Below are positions 14,149-23,152 of a stretch of DNA of 59,256 nt, in pieces. The DNA is taken from the NCBI RefSeq assembly GCF_003935715.1, contig NZ_RHPP01000009.1, positions 1 through 59,256 of the forward strand, given 5' to 3'. Position numbers and translations under genes: made by a program. The notes below the pieces were generated by a model that saw only the letters and a list, made by a program, of their open reading frames with translations, was not told where the DNA came from and ran no database searches. The DNA comes from Stenotrophomonas sp. 278 (GTDB lineage: Bacteria; Pseudomonadota; Gammaproteobacteria; Xanthomonadales; Xanthomonadaceae). Positions within the stretch are counted from its first letter, which is position 1, and every line of letters begins with the position of its first letter.

Positions 14149-16482
14149 TCATGATGCCAGTGCGTGCCGAAGATCGTTAAGGCTCACCAGGGGCAGTGGC
14201 AGAATCATAAAATTGAAGAGATCGGCGGCCGGGTCCGAGTACATTGCGGTGACCAGCGCAAACGGCACTGCCGACGATGGATCAAGGGTGTACAGGCCGT
14301 TGTCGTCGATGGATCCGCCGCCGACATGCAAGGCCCAGCTCGCTCCAGCGATAGGGCCCTTCCCGGCGTCGAACACCAGTTGAACCTGATCAGGCGGAAC
14401 AGAGGTCTCGTCGTCGACCTTGATCACGCCAAGAAGAGGTGACTCCGCCACCATGACAAACGCCGCTTGCGAATCGCCTGTACGTGGATTGCCTACTGTG
14501 ATCTCGTCCACGCTGAATGCTCTACCGCTACTACCCCCTCCCGGAACGTAGTTTCGGTCGCCAGCGTCAAAGATCACTCCCTCCTGCGGAACAACTTCCT
14601 CAAGTGTGGCTCCGGTCTCACTGCTGATCGTCCAGTTCAGTTCACCAGCATCCAAGCTTCCTGCAGACAACCTGGTTCTTCCGTCTGTCGTAGAAGAAAC
14701 GAAGACCAAGGGATTGATGTCCAATGCCCTCGTCAAGACAGAAACCACAGCAGAGGCCTGCTTGTCTCCGCTTCTTGCGGTGATCCTGACCAGTCTGACA
14801 TCGCCGCTGAACGACTCGGCGGCTGGAGCGCTGTAGCTTCCATCCGACGATACAGAGCCTCCTTCCCCGCCGGGCTCATCCAGTGCTTCAGTAGTCCACT
14901 GTACGGCACCAGCCCCGGATGAAACCGAAAATTTCTGAGTGCCGCCGGCCATCAAACGGACGGACGAAGGATCGATCGAAAATGAGGAAGATTGTGGTGC
15001 CGTCGTTCCAAACAAGGCTGTGTCCCAAGGGAAGTGTGCACTTGTCGCACGCACATTCCATCCTCCAGGAAAAAGTAGGCCGTCCGAACGAAATCGATCA
15101 ATCCCCTCCTTCCCGATATGATCTGCAATCGAACCGATCACAGCGTCAGCACGCAACTCAAGCTCCTCCGCAACGCCTTCACTCAGCCTCTTGAAATTCT
15201 CATAGTGAACTGAGCTCAGCAATGCGCCATGCCGATAAAGAGGCTGGATCCAAGTTTGGCTACCAGGTTCGGACGAATCCAGCTGAACCGAGCCATCCGA
15301 GTTTGCTCTATACGTCCATTGTCTCTTCGCAAGCAGCGCCGTATCCATGCCGGAAATGCCGGACGGTCCGGTGGTTGCGAAGGTTGGCACCTGATTCAGA
15401 CTGGATGACGAGGTTTTCCAGTTCAGTCTTAGAGCACCATCGACTAACGAAATCCGAAGCCTATCTCGATCTCCGGGCATGCCCACCAGAGGTAGCCCCA
15501 CCTGGTAGGCTGTCGTTTCAAATGGGCTGACAACCGCCTCGACGGATATTGGATCAAGCACGCCCTCAGTCACTTCCAGGGTGGGCTCTCCACCCGGCTC
15601 ACCATAAGCGAACTCAGGCGCTGAGGAGACAGAGCCAATCGCGTCAGCCACAAGTCTCTGCATGACGGCGCTCCGGGACACCAGCAAAGACGCGTTGAGG
15701 CCTTCTGGCACCGGAAATATCCACCCGGCATCGCCATCAGGAATCTGGCCGGCTTCGTTATCCTTCGCTGCGATCAAGACCACGATCGCTCCGTCCCCTG
15801 ATTCTGACGCATCCAATGCGGCGATGGGCCGAGCGCAGAACCGACCTGGCACCAGATACCCGCCGTCCAAGGAGCCGAAGTTATTCAGAATGCTGTAGCG
15901 CGACTCGGCATTCATCGCGTCAAAACGTGCCTTGAAAAAGGCACCCACAGTGTCCTGAACAACCCAAGTATTGCCAATACTGAAAAGATAGTCCTTTCCA
16001 GTTGAGAGATCGATGTGAACCTGTCTCGCATCCTCCGCAAGCCCGGACTCGTCGTCCAGCCGAGCAAGGAAATCCAAGCGAGGTGCCTGGAGCGGCGTGT
16101 ACCTGGACAGGCTGACCACCCGCCTTAAGGATCCGTCTGGCAGATCTACGGTCAGTTGTGCCCCCATGTTCGCCCTGATCGACATCGGGAGATGAACACT
16201 GCCAAGGTCGACCCCCGAAAATCTGACTCTTTGCGTACCAAAGCGCACGTCATAAAAGTACTCCCATATTCTGTTCTGAACCAATGCAACTGATCCAGTC
16301 ACAGGCCGCGCCAGCGGATGGACCTCCCATCTTTCAATGTAGTCCCGGTGCAGCGAATCATTTGCCGTTTCGCCGTCATAGGCGAGCCATGCGTCCCAGC
16401 CTAGTGCGCGAGACTTCTGCTTCATCCACTCCAGTAGTTCAACCTCTGAAGGCCGTGAGCGGTTAGAAATGTCACCTTTCAT
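14149..16482 (-). CDS. P47-like (TULIP) N-terminal domain protein with Ig-like C-terminal domains, copy 3
   Basis: 777 residues; AGGAG lies eight bases before the ATG. Residues about 15-55 (LLEWMKQKSRALGWDAW then a Tyr-rich helix) and the block GDGAIVVLIAA...DAGWIFPVPEG (about 235-275) are shared with the proteins at 16525 and 29871, and resemble Clostridium P47/OrfX proteins (start pattern YGWDxVY...N..LKEYI), which are TULIP lipid-binding folds. From about residue 505 there are bacterial Ig-like domains (FSIDPSSVRLMAGGTQKF, GGSVSSDGSYSAPAAES). There is no signal peptide. It is the last gene of the operon, 42 bases after its paralogue. GC content and codon use are visibly lower than in the Ig-like genes upstream. 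The P47 relation is by eye and needs a profile search. Confidence 0.7.
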   Translation of the reverse strand: MKGDISNRSRPSEVELLEWMKQKSRALGWDAWLAYDGETANDSLHRDYIERWEVHPLARPVTGSVALVQNRIWEYFYDVRFGTQRVRFSGVDLGSVHLPMSIRANMGAQLTVDLPDGSLRRVVSLSRYTPLQAPRLDFLARLDDESGLAEDARQVHIDLSTGKDYLFSIGNTWVVQDTVGAFFKARFDAMNAESRYSILNNFGSLDGGYLVPGRFCARPIAALDASESGDGAIVVLIAAKDNEAGQIPDGDAGWIFPVPEGLNASLLVSRSAVMQRLVADAIGSVSSAPEFAYGEPGGEPTLEVTEGVLDPISVEAVVSPFETTAYQVGLPLVGMPGDRDRLRISLVDGALRLNWKTSSSSLNQVPTFATTGPSGISGMDTALLAKRQWTYRANSDGSVQLDSSEPGSQTWIQPLYRHGALLSSVHYENFKRLSEGVAEELELRADAVIGSIADHIGKEGIDRFRSDGLLFPGGWNVRATSAHFPWDTALFGTTAPQSSSFSIDPSSVRLMAGGTQKFSVSSGAGAVQWTTEALDEPGGEGGSVSSDGSYSAPAAESFSGDVRLVRITARSGDKQASAVVSVLTRALDINPLVFVSSTTDGRTRLSAGSLDAGELNWTISSETGATLEEVVPQEGVIFDAGDRNYVPGGGSSGRAFSVDEITVGNPRTGDSQAAFVMVAESPLLGVIKVDDETSVPPDQVQLVFDAGKGPIAGASWALHVGGGSIDDNGLYTLDPSSAVPFALVTAMYSDPAADLFNFMILPLPLVSLNDLRHALAS

Positions 16483-16524
16483 GTGGGTAGCTCCTGTTTA
16501 CCAAGTCAATCGCCAGCGAACCGT

Positions 16525-18873
16525 TCAAGAGACCGCACGACTAAAGTCTTCCAGGTCCAGCAGAGGAACCGGAAGGATCAAGTAGTTGTGGAAATCAGCG
16601 ACAACCGACTCGAAGAAGGCTGTTATCACCGCGAATCGATGGGGTGAGGAGCTATTCATTGTGTAGATGCCGTCAGCGTCGATCTCCCCCGCGCCGGCGA
16701 CTACCTTCCAGACCACGCCATCGACAGGGCCTTTGCCGGGATCGAACTCAAGTTTAAGTTTGTTCTCCGGCAGACCGGAGTCCTCCGCTATCGAGATTTT
16801 CCCACCGAGCACATTCTCGACCACGAGTATGTAAGACGTCGCAGTGTTTCCATTGCTGTCCGTGACTTTCACTTCGTCGATGCTGAAGGCATCCCCACTC
16901 GGCTGTTCGCCTGGCACGTAGAACATATCGTCCGCATCGAACTCCGCGCCGTTGTCCGGAGGGATGTCGGTCAACGAAGCGCCCGTCATGCTGACCAGAT
17001 CCCATGAAAGTCGCGCGCCGCCAAGCGCCCCTCCCATCATCCTGACTTTCCCCCCGGCTGGCGTGACGGCTGTCACGAGAGGATTGATCATGACACTCCG
17101 CGTCACGACACGAATGAGACCCGAGCTTTCGCCGTTGCTGCCTGAGGCAACAACTCGCACCGTCGTGTAAGCGACGTTGCTTGGAAATGATGAAACTGGA
17201 GGGGCCGTGTAGAGCCCTGTGGGAGACAAAGTTCCAATGTCCCCGTAGAACCCCGGCACCCTTTCCAGATTCCAGGTTACGGATGATGCTGGCGGATCGG
17301 TCCTGCATTGCAGACTTCCACCGGCGGGAACGATTACTTCCATGGGGTCGACCACAAAGCGTCCCGCCTCGAGGGCAAGGTCACCAAACAACGCCACATC
17401 AACAGGCGCATATCCGCTCTTGATGCTTGCCACATCCAGACTTCTGAAGAGAAGACCATGCAGCCTGAGAAGATCGATCTCCCCTACGCAATCGATGATC
17501 CTATCGAAAAAGTCTTGAAACCGCTCAATCACAGCCGGCCTGGCGGCCGCCAATATACTGTCTGCGTATGGCCTCCACTCATCGCTCATATACTCCGCCA
17601 CCAGATCGACGGTTATATCTGCATCCACAGGAACCATTCGCACAGACCCTGCGTCATCGAGGTGAATTCGGTAAGACCTTTCCGCTGACCAGGTGGCATC
17701 TGCGCCAAGAACTCTATATTCCCCATACCCCCCATCAATACGCAACTTGACCGGCCCGACAATACCGCTGTCGTACCCCTTCCAACTCAAGATGAACAAT
17801 TCGCCAACCTTCTTCACATCGAACGTTATGTCATCGAAGAAGGAAAGTATCAACCAGATGTCTAGCTCAAGAACGCCCAGGGTTGGATGATCAATTTGCC
17901 TATACATCCTTGCATTACCAGCCTTTATGGAGATACCGCTGATTACCCCATTACCCCCAATCTCGTCAAAGTTGAATTCGCTGCCGAACCCATTCGCGAC
18001 CTTCCGTATACCTTTGGCGAACAGCTGCCGCATCATGAAAGCGTTTCCGAGCAACATCGTCAGAGAGCGGTCTTGCGGAATGGGATACACCCAGTCAGCA
18101 TCGGGATCAGGCTGACTCCCAACCTCACTGCCGACTGCTGCGACCATTACCATTACCGCCCCGTCGCCGAAGCTCGCGGAATTTCGATTGTCCGCGCCGG
18201 GTGCCGGCATCACCCGGAAACGAAATCGATCTGGCTGCATGAAGTCCGCGTCAGATATTCGCTGTAGTTTATTCAGAACAAATATCTTCTTTTCCGGATC
18301 CCAGCCATTGAAGATTGACTGGAAGAATCGCCCCCCGTCCTCCTGGACGATTGGAGTAGATCCAAAGGTAAGTTTTATATCCACGCCTTTCGACAGATCA
18401 ATTTTGACCACATCTCCAGCACCAACGTGGCCGTCGGAATCATTAAGCAAGAGACCCGCTGTCACCTTCGGAGCCTGTAAGGGGTCGTACGATTCGATCC
18501 TTGTGACGATCTTGGCCTGGTTGGCAGGCTGTTCCACCGTCAAATGCGTCCCTCCAAGCACCTGGAGTGTCAGCGTTGCACGCGAGCTTGCAATCGTACT
18601 CTTCTCGAACGAGAGTCGCGGCGCGTCCAACAGCGTATTGTATAGATACTCCCAATGACGACCCTCGATTATTTCCATCCTGCCTTCGACAGGGTCGAAA
18701 AAGCTCTCTTCACGTGAGTATCGATCGATGTATTCCTTCAGCAGGATTCGATTAGTTTTGAAGCGATCATAGAAGATCAGCGCGTCCCAGTCGTAGGTCC
18801 GCGACCGCACCCTCATCCATTCCAGAACCTGCTGCTCGGTCGGTAAATTGGTGTTGATGTTATCGTTGGACAT
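16525..18873 (-). CDS. P47-like (TULIP) N-terminal domain protein with Ig-like C-terminal domains, copy 2
   Basis: 782 residues from ATG 18873 (AGGAG seven bases upstream; the frame is open to 18975 but without a ribosome site). The clearest P47-like signature is YDWDALIFYDRFKTNRILL at residues 27-45, followed by KEYIDRY, then DAPRLSFE (about 88), FMQPDRFRFRV (about 250) and GDGAVMVMVAA...DADWVYPIPQD (about 270-300). C-terminal Ig-like domains carry WNLERVPGFYGDIGTLSPTG and DAFSIDEVKVTDSNGN, like those of the next gene. No signal peptide or membrane segment. The two genes are about 30-40% alike by eye and must be an old tandem duplication. A lower GC content than neighbouring genes suggests a different origin. 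Confidence 0.72.
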   Translation of the reverse strand: MSNDNINTNLPTEQQVLEWMRVRSRTYDWDALIFYDRFKTNRILLKEYIDRYSREESFFDPVEGRMEIIEGRHWEYLYNTLLDAPRLSFEKSTIASSRATLTLQVLGGTHLTVEQPANQAKIVTRIESYDPLQAPKVTAGLLLNDSDGHVGAGDVVKIDLSKGVDIKLTFGSTPIVQEDGGRFFQSIFNGWDPEKKIFVLNKLQRISDADFMQPDRFRFRVMPAPGADNRNSASFGDGAVMVMVAAVGSEVGSQPDPDADWVYPIPQDRSLTMLLGNAFMMRQLFAKGIRKVANGFGSEFNFDEIGGNGVISGISIKAGNARMYRQIDHPTLGVLELDIWLILSFFDDITFDVKKVGELFILSWKGYDSGIVGPVKLRIDGGYGEYRVLGADATWSAERSYRIHLDDAGSVRMVPVDADITVDLVAEYMSDEWRPYADSILAAARPAVIERFQDFFDRIIDCVGEIDLLRLHGLLFRSLDVASIKSGYAPVDVALFGDLALEAGRFVVDPMEVIVPAGGSLQCRTDPPASSVTWNLERVPGFYGDIGTLSPTGLYTAPPVSSFPSNVAYTTVRVVASGSNGESSGLIRVVTRSVMINPLVTAVTPAGGKVRMMGGALGGARLSWDLVSMTGASLTDIPPDNGAEFDADDMFYVPGEQPSGDAFSIDEVKVTDSNGNTATSYILVVENVLGGKISIAEDSGLPENKLKLEFDPGKGPVDGVVWKVVAGAGEIDADGIYTMNSSSPHRFAVITAFFESVVADFHNYLILPVPLLDLEDFSRAVS

Positions 18874-18987
18874 TACACAACTCCTGCGAAAGTGACGGAC
18901 CTGGATTAATCGCGATACGCGTGTGCGAAGAGCATGGATCCGCTGTTTTGGTGGCAGTTCGGGTGCGCCGCCCAAGGGCGCTTGATC

Positions 18988-20439
18988 TTATGGGGCAAGT
19001 TCTACGTACAGCCGTCTGAAGTTGGGGGTGGACGGCCAGTTCTGGCCCTGGTTGAAACTCACCGTCACCTGCACGTTGAAATCGGTGTCCAACTTCAGGC
19101 CTGCCAGGAAGGTTTTGGGAATGACCGTGAGACCGTCCTTGCCGATGCCATCAATGACCTCGGCCGCAGTGAGCTGCCGCTTTTCAATCACGGTGTGCAT
19201 GGCCCCCGTGCCATTGGCGCTGAGCCCTTCCACCTTGATGGTGATCCACTGATCAGCACTGATCATCACCCACGGGGCAAGCGTCAGCTTTGCACCGGTT
19301 GCAGGAACTGCCGCGAGGCTGAGCGACCCACTGCCACTCACGCCTTCGCACTGCACATTGGTGAAGTTCTCAGGAGCAATCTTCAGCACCTCCACCTGGC
19401 GCGGCGCGGACACGTACTCGCGGCCCAATGCATCGGTGACCTCGTACTGCACGCTGAGCGTCCGACCAATGTGGAAAGCGACGTGTTCCTTGGGCACCAC
19501 GAAGTGATACACCCCGGGGCTCACGATCACATCGCTGCGGAAACTGCCCGGTGCCCCAAGCTCACCCCATTGCATCCACACCACGTCATCCTCGCGGATC
19601 TGCGCCGATGCAGGAACTTCCACCGTCGCCCCGCCCTGCGTGGTTTTCAGCGGATCCAGCGAGACCTTCGCGCCGGTTCCGGTGGCATTCTTGATGTTGG
19701 GCCAGCCGAACTCGCGCTCGGGCCGATGGGCGGAGACTTCCAGGTTCACGTAGCTGGCGTAGCTGCTGGCGTTGCCTGCGCGGTCCAGCACCCGGTAGCG
19801 GGCCATGCGCGTACCGTCGCCCAACGCGCGGATCGTATTGCCGTCGAACACCAGCTCCAGCGTTTTGCCGACGTCATCCTCGGTCAGCGTGTGGGTGTTC
19901 ACCCGCTGGTCCTCCTCGAAGCGCGTGTCCCAGTACCAGCTGATGACGTCGCCCGGCCTCAGGGTGCTGTAGTCGGGCACCTGCCCGACCAGTTCATCCC
20001 CGTTCTGTTCAAGGTATTCCGCCGTCACTTCCGTGGTATCGAAGCCCAGGCGCCCCCCATTACCTCCCAAAGTGGGCGGCACCCGATCCACGGTCAGCTC
20101 GATCTCCTCGGAATCGCCCCACACACCGGTGCTGATCATCACCCGGTAGTACACGCGGTGCGAGCCATGCTGTTGATGAAGATCCTGCACGTTCAACAGC
20201 AGGTCTGCCGGCGGAACCGCTGCGGTCCATTCGTCTTCGTGGAACACCACGCCGTTCCAGTAAACCTCCAGGCGCTCGGGGAACCCCGGCTGCGGGTCGG
20301 AGATCAGCCACATGGGAATTTCCACCCGCAGCGGCCCCTCCAGCGCCGCGATAGGCAGCAGGTTGGGCTCGCCGCCGGGGATGTCCGCCAGGGCGGCGGG
20401 CACCTCCGGCGGTGCCAGCAGGTAGGTGGATACGGTCAT
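18988..20439 (-). CDS. Ig-like repeat protein, 483 residues
   Basis: No signal peptide. After an N-terminal beta domain (PLRVEIPMWLISD) there is a repeat opening with VDRVPPTLGGNGG and closing with DRAGNASSYASYVNLEV, the D-x-AGN pattern typical of bacterial Ig-like adhesin domains. A second repeat follows (ATGTGAKVSLDPLKTTQGGA), then a C-terminal domain (VQCEGVSGSGSLSLAAVPATGAKLT to the end) that also closes the 474-residue protein at 32824. No enzyme motif. It lies 22 bases after the 886-residue gene, and 114 bases before the P47-like pair. The start ATG has only a weak GGAAC ribosome site. Confidence 0.7.
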   Translation of the reverse strand: MTVSTYLLAPPEVPAALADIPGGEPNLLPIAALEGPLRVEIPMWLISDPQPGFPERLEVYWNGVVFHEDEWTAAVPPADLLLNVQDLHQQHGSHRVYYRVMISTGVWGDSEEIELTVDRVPPTLGGNGGRLGFDTTEVTAEYLEQNGDELVGQVPDYSTLRPGDVISWYWDTRFEEDQRVNTHTLTEDDVGKTLELVFDGNTIRALGDGTRMARYRVLDRAGNASSYASYVNLEVSAHRPEREFGWPNIKNATGTGAKVSLDPLKTTQGGATVEVPASAQIREDDVVWMQWGELGAPGSFRSDVIVSPGVYHFVVPKEHVAFHIGRTLSVQYEVTDALGREYVSAPRQVEVLKIAPENFTNVQCEGVSGSGSLSLAAVPATGAKLTLAPWVMISADQWITIKVEGLSANGTGAMHTVIEKRQLTAAEVIDGIGKDGLTVIPKTFLAGLKLDTDFNVQVTVSFNQGQNWPSTPNFRRLYVELAP

Positions 20440-20461
20440 GACGGCAGGTTCCGGTTATCAC

Positions 20462-23122
20462 TCAGTCCAGCGGGCAGGAACCGCCGGCGTAATACATGTG
20501 CACCTCGGCCTCGGCAGGCAAAGAGGTCGCCGTACGACCCTCGAACTCGAACGCATACACCGTTGACGCCCATCCCGAGCGGTTGGTCGGTGACTCATAC
20601 GTGGGCAGAATGTGAGTGGCATACGGCTCCACCGCCCAGGTGAAGCCCGCCAGTTGAGCGGCGGTGAGGGTGATGTCTTCGACTTTGATCGCCGCCGTCA
20701 GCTCCGCACCGCCTTCGGCGTCGTAGGGCGTCCAGGTCAAGGTCACGATGTCGCCCTCCCCCAGCCACTTGGACAGGTCAGGCACCTCCACGTGCACCGC
20801 ATGCTCGGCTCCCTGCAGCGACGAGCAGGTAAGCGCGTCCGCACCGCCGGGTGCCGTGGTGGTGCCGACGTAGACAGGCGCTTCGGGAACCAGTTGCACG
20901 GCGTCGACCGAAACCACGGTCATCTGCGAGTGCTGTTCATTGGGCGAGGCCGCCGTGCCGATGCGGTAGTGCACGTCCAGTGTCGGGTTGTTACCCACTT
21001 CGACAATGATGTCCCACGGAATGCTCACCACGATCGGATCATCTACCGCCTCGGTACCGTCAACCGGGTAGGTGCCTGCCAGCACTTCACCCCAGTACAC
21101 GCGGATCTCCTCGCCGGCAACAGGATTGGCGTACATGGGAATGGTGAAGGTGGCCGGTTGCCCGGCGTCGGTAATATCGATCACGTTCGGGGTCTGGGAG
21201 GTGTTCCCCAAGGCCTCGCCCAGCTTGAGGTTTCCGTTTACCGGATCCGGGAAATCGGGAAGGTCGGGGCCCGCCACGGAAATGTCGACCTGCACGGTGG
21301 CGGTCTCCGGCCCGAACACCACGTCGCCGCGGTACACCACGTAACTGACGGTGGTGGCCACTGGGCCCTGTGCATCGTTGTACTCAATTCTGACCACGTC
21401 GCTGGGGATGCGGATCTTGAGTGGCCAGCCCGGTGCCGTGCCTACCTGCTCACCCTCCAGCTCGGTGCTGCCCCAGGTAACACTGATGCGATCGGTCGGC
21501 TTGACGTTCTCGAACAGCGGAATGGCGACAATGGCTCCCTCGTGTACATCCAGCAGGTCGATGACGCCGTCAGTGGCCGCCTGCGGGAAAGTAGGCGGCG
21601 CGAGCGAGGTGGGCAGCTCGCCCAGCGCCACTTTCAGGCGCTGGTATTTGGAAATGTTGCTTTGATTTCCGGCCTTGTCGACCACCACATACACCAGATA
21701 GCAGCCGCCGTCGCCGGTCGCGTCCACGTGCGCCTTGGGCACCTCCAGGTCCATCGGGGGCTGGGTGACGGCCTGCGTGCCGGTCGGTGGCAAACCGTCA
21801 ACGTCATCTGGCAGCGTGTTGAGCCACCAGTAGAGCAGCATGTCGCCCGGCTGGAATGCCGCGTAATCGGGCAGCGTCCACTTCACCCCGGTGGGATTGG
21901 CATCGAAGTAGGCGTCGGTGATGTCCTCGGCGGGCACAACAGCCTCATCCGGATAGGCTTGGCCCCACGGCGGCGTGCCGTCGGCGATCAGCTTGATCGC
22001 GCGCGAGTCAGTGGGATCGCCCGTCCAGAGCACCACCTGGTAGCGCACCAGTAGGGGGCCGTCAGGACTCAGGAACTGCGGCGGCAGGACCACTTCCAAC
22101 GGGAAGTCGGTGGCCTCATCCACCGGACCGGTCACATCCAGCAGCGCGGCCAGGTGGTACTCGGCATTTTCCTCGTCGTGCCCGCGCGCCGCGTTCAACT
22201 GGATGGTCTGGGTCTCGTTCGGCAGCGGCAGGTTGGCCCATGCCGGAATCCGGATGCGCAGGCCTACCTGATCCACCACGATCGCGCCTTTGATCGTGCC
22301 GTCGGCCGGGTCTGCCACGTCCTCGGCGTGCAGGAACGGTGCATCGAGCAGGCCGTCTTCTGGTACTTCCTCGTCATCAAGTTTCACGGTGAGCCCCTTG
22401 TAGCCAGAGAAGCCACTGCCATTGCCGGCACGGTCGAAGATCACGTAGCGCACGTGGCGCGCGCCGTCACCGCTGGCTTCGATCGCGGCGGCGGGTATGT
22501 TCAAGGTGATGGGGTTGCCCACGTCGGCCGCCTGCAACGTCACGGCGAGGACTTCGTTGTCTTCGTCTGCCGTGGTATCCCAGTACACCTTGACCACGTC
22601 GTGGGGGGACGCGGCCGCGTAATTCAGGGTGGCGGGCAGCACGTTGCTGTTGCTGTCCAGGTACTCGCGGGTGACGCCGTCCTGCTCCACCGATGTGGCG
22701 AAAAGCAGAAGATCCGGGTCGTCCAACGTGGGAGGCACCTTGTCGACCACGATCTTGACGCGCGGGTTGGCGGGAACAACCTCGCCCTCGTCGAACTGCA
22801 CCTGATACCACAGCTCGTGCGTTCCCTCCCCCTCGAGCCTGTCTGCATCAATGAAGCTCTTGAGCATATCCTCGGTAACAGGAGGTGGACCGTCCCATTC
22901 GTTGAAGGGATTTTCATTCAACAGGAACTTGAAGGTCACCTTCGCGGTACCGTCGGGAGTTTCAGTCCACAGGGGTGCCTGAATCGGCACGGGTTTGCCA
23001 TACAGGTCGGCGGGAAGCAGCAGCGTGCCGTCGCCCAGATCAATGAGCCCTTCGACCACAACCGGGCCAAACTGGTTTTTCGCCGAACTGCTGGCGCGTG
23101 TGGTGCGCTTCTTGCTGTTCAT
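20462..23122 (-). CDS. Ig-like repeat protein, 886 residues
   Basis: Starts with a basic segment MNSKKRTTRASSSAKNQFG rather than a signal peptide. It contains at least six beta-sandwich repeats of about 110-130 residues, alternating between a VDKVPPTLDD/DRAGNGSGFSGY type and a type beginning with a DxADGTIKGAIVVDQ-like entry and ending in DKAGNQSNISKYQ. The last 130 residues (ALTCSSLQGAEHAVHVEVPD, then VTLTWTPYDAEGG, HILPTYES, HMYYAGGSCPLD) form a module shared with the neighbouring 643-residue protein. These are expected to be extracellular or structural binding modules. Export route unknown. Gap to the upstream gene 30 bases. Confidence 0.72.
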   Translation of the reverse strand: MNSKKRTTRASSSAKNQFGPVVVEGLIDLGDGTLLLPADLYGKPVPIQAPLWTETPDGTAKVTFKFLLNENPFNEWDGPPPVTEDMLKSFIDADRLEGEGTHELWYQVQFDEGEVVPANPRVKIVVDKVPPTLDDPDLLLFATSVEQDGVTREYLDSNSNVLPATLNYAAASPHDVVKVYWDTTADEDNEVLAVTLQAADVGNPITLNIPAAAIEASGDGARHVRYVIFDRAGNGSGFSGYKGLTVKLDDEEVPEDGLLDAPFLHAEDVADPADGTIKGAIVVDQVGLRIRIPAWANLPLPNETQTIQLNAARGHDEENAEYHLAALLDVTGPVDEATDFPLEVVLPPQFLSPDGPLLVRYQVVLWTGDPTDSRAIKLIADGTPPWGQAYPDEAVVPAEDITDAYFDANPTGVKWTLPDYAAFQPGDMLLYWWLNTLPDDVDGLPPTGTQAVTQPPMDLEVPKAHVDATGDGGCYLVYVVVDKAGNQSNISKYQRLKVALGELPTSLAPPTFPQAATDGVIDLLDVHEGAIVAIPLFENVKPTDRISVTWGSTELEGEQVGTAPGWPLKIRIPSDVVRIEYNDAQGPVATTVSYVVYRGDVVFGPETATVQVDISVAGPDLPDFPDPVNGNLKLGEALGNTSQTPNVIDITDAGQPATFTIPMYANPVAGEEIRVYWGEVLAGTYPVDGTEAVDDPIVVSIPWDIIVEVGNNPTLDVHYRIGTAASPNEQHSQMTVVSVDAVQLVPEAPVYVGTTTAPGGADALTCSSLQGAEHAVHVEVPDLSKWLGEGDIVTLTWTPYDAEGGAELTAAIKVEDITLTAAQLAGFTWAVEPYATHILPTYESPTNRSGWASTVYAFEFEGRTATSLPAEAEVHMYYAGGSCPLD

Positions 23123-23152
23123 GGAAGCAGCCTCGCATTGGGGAACGGCCGT

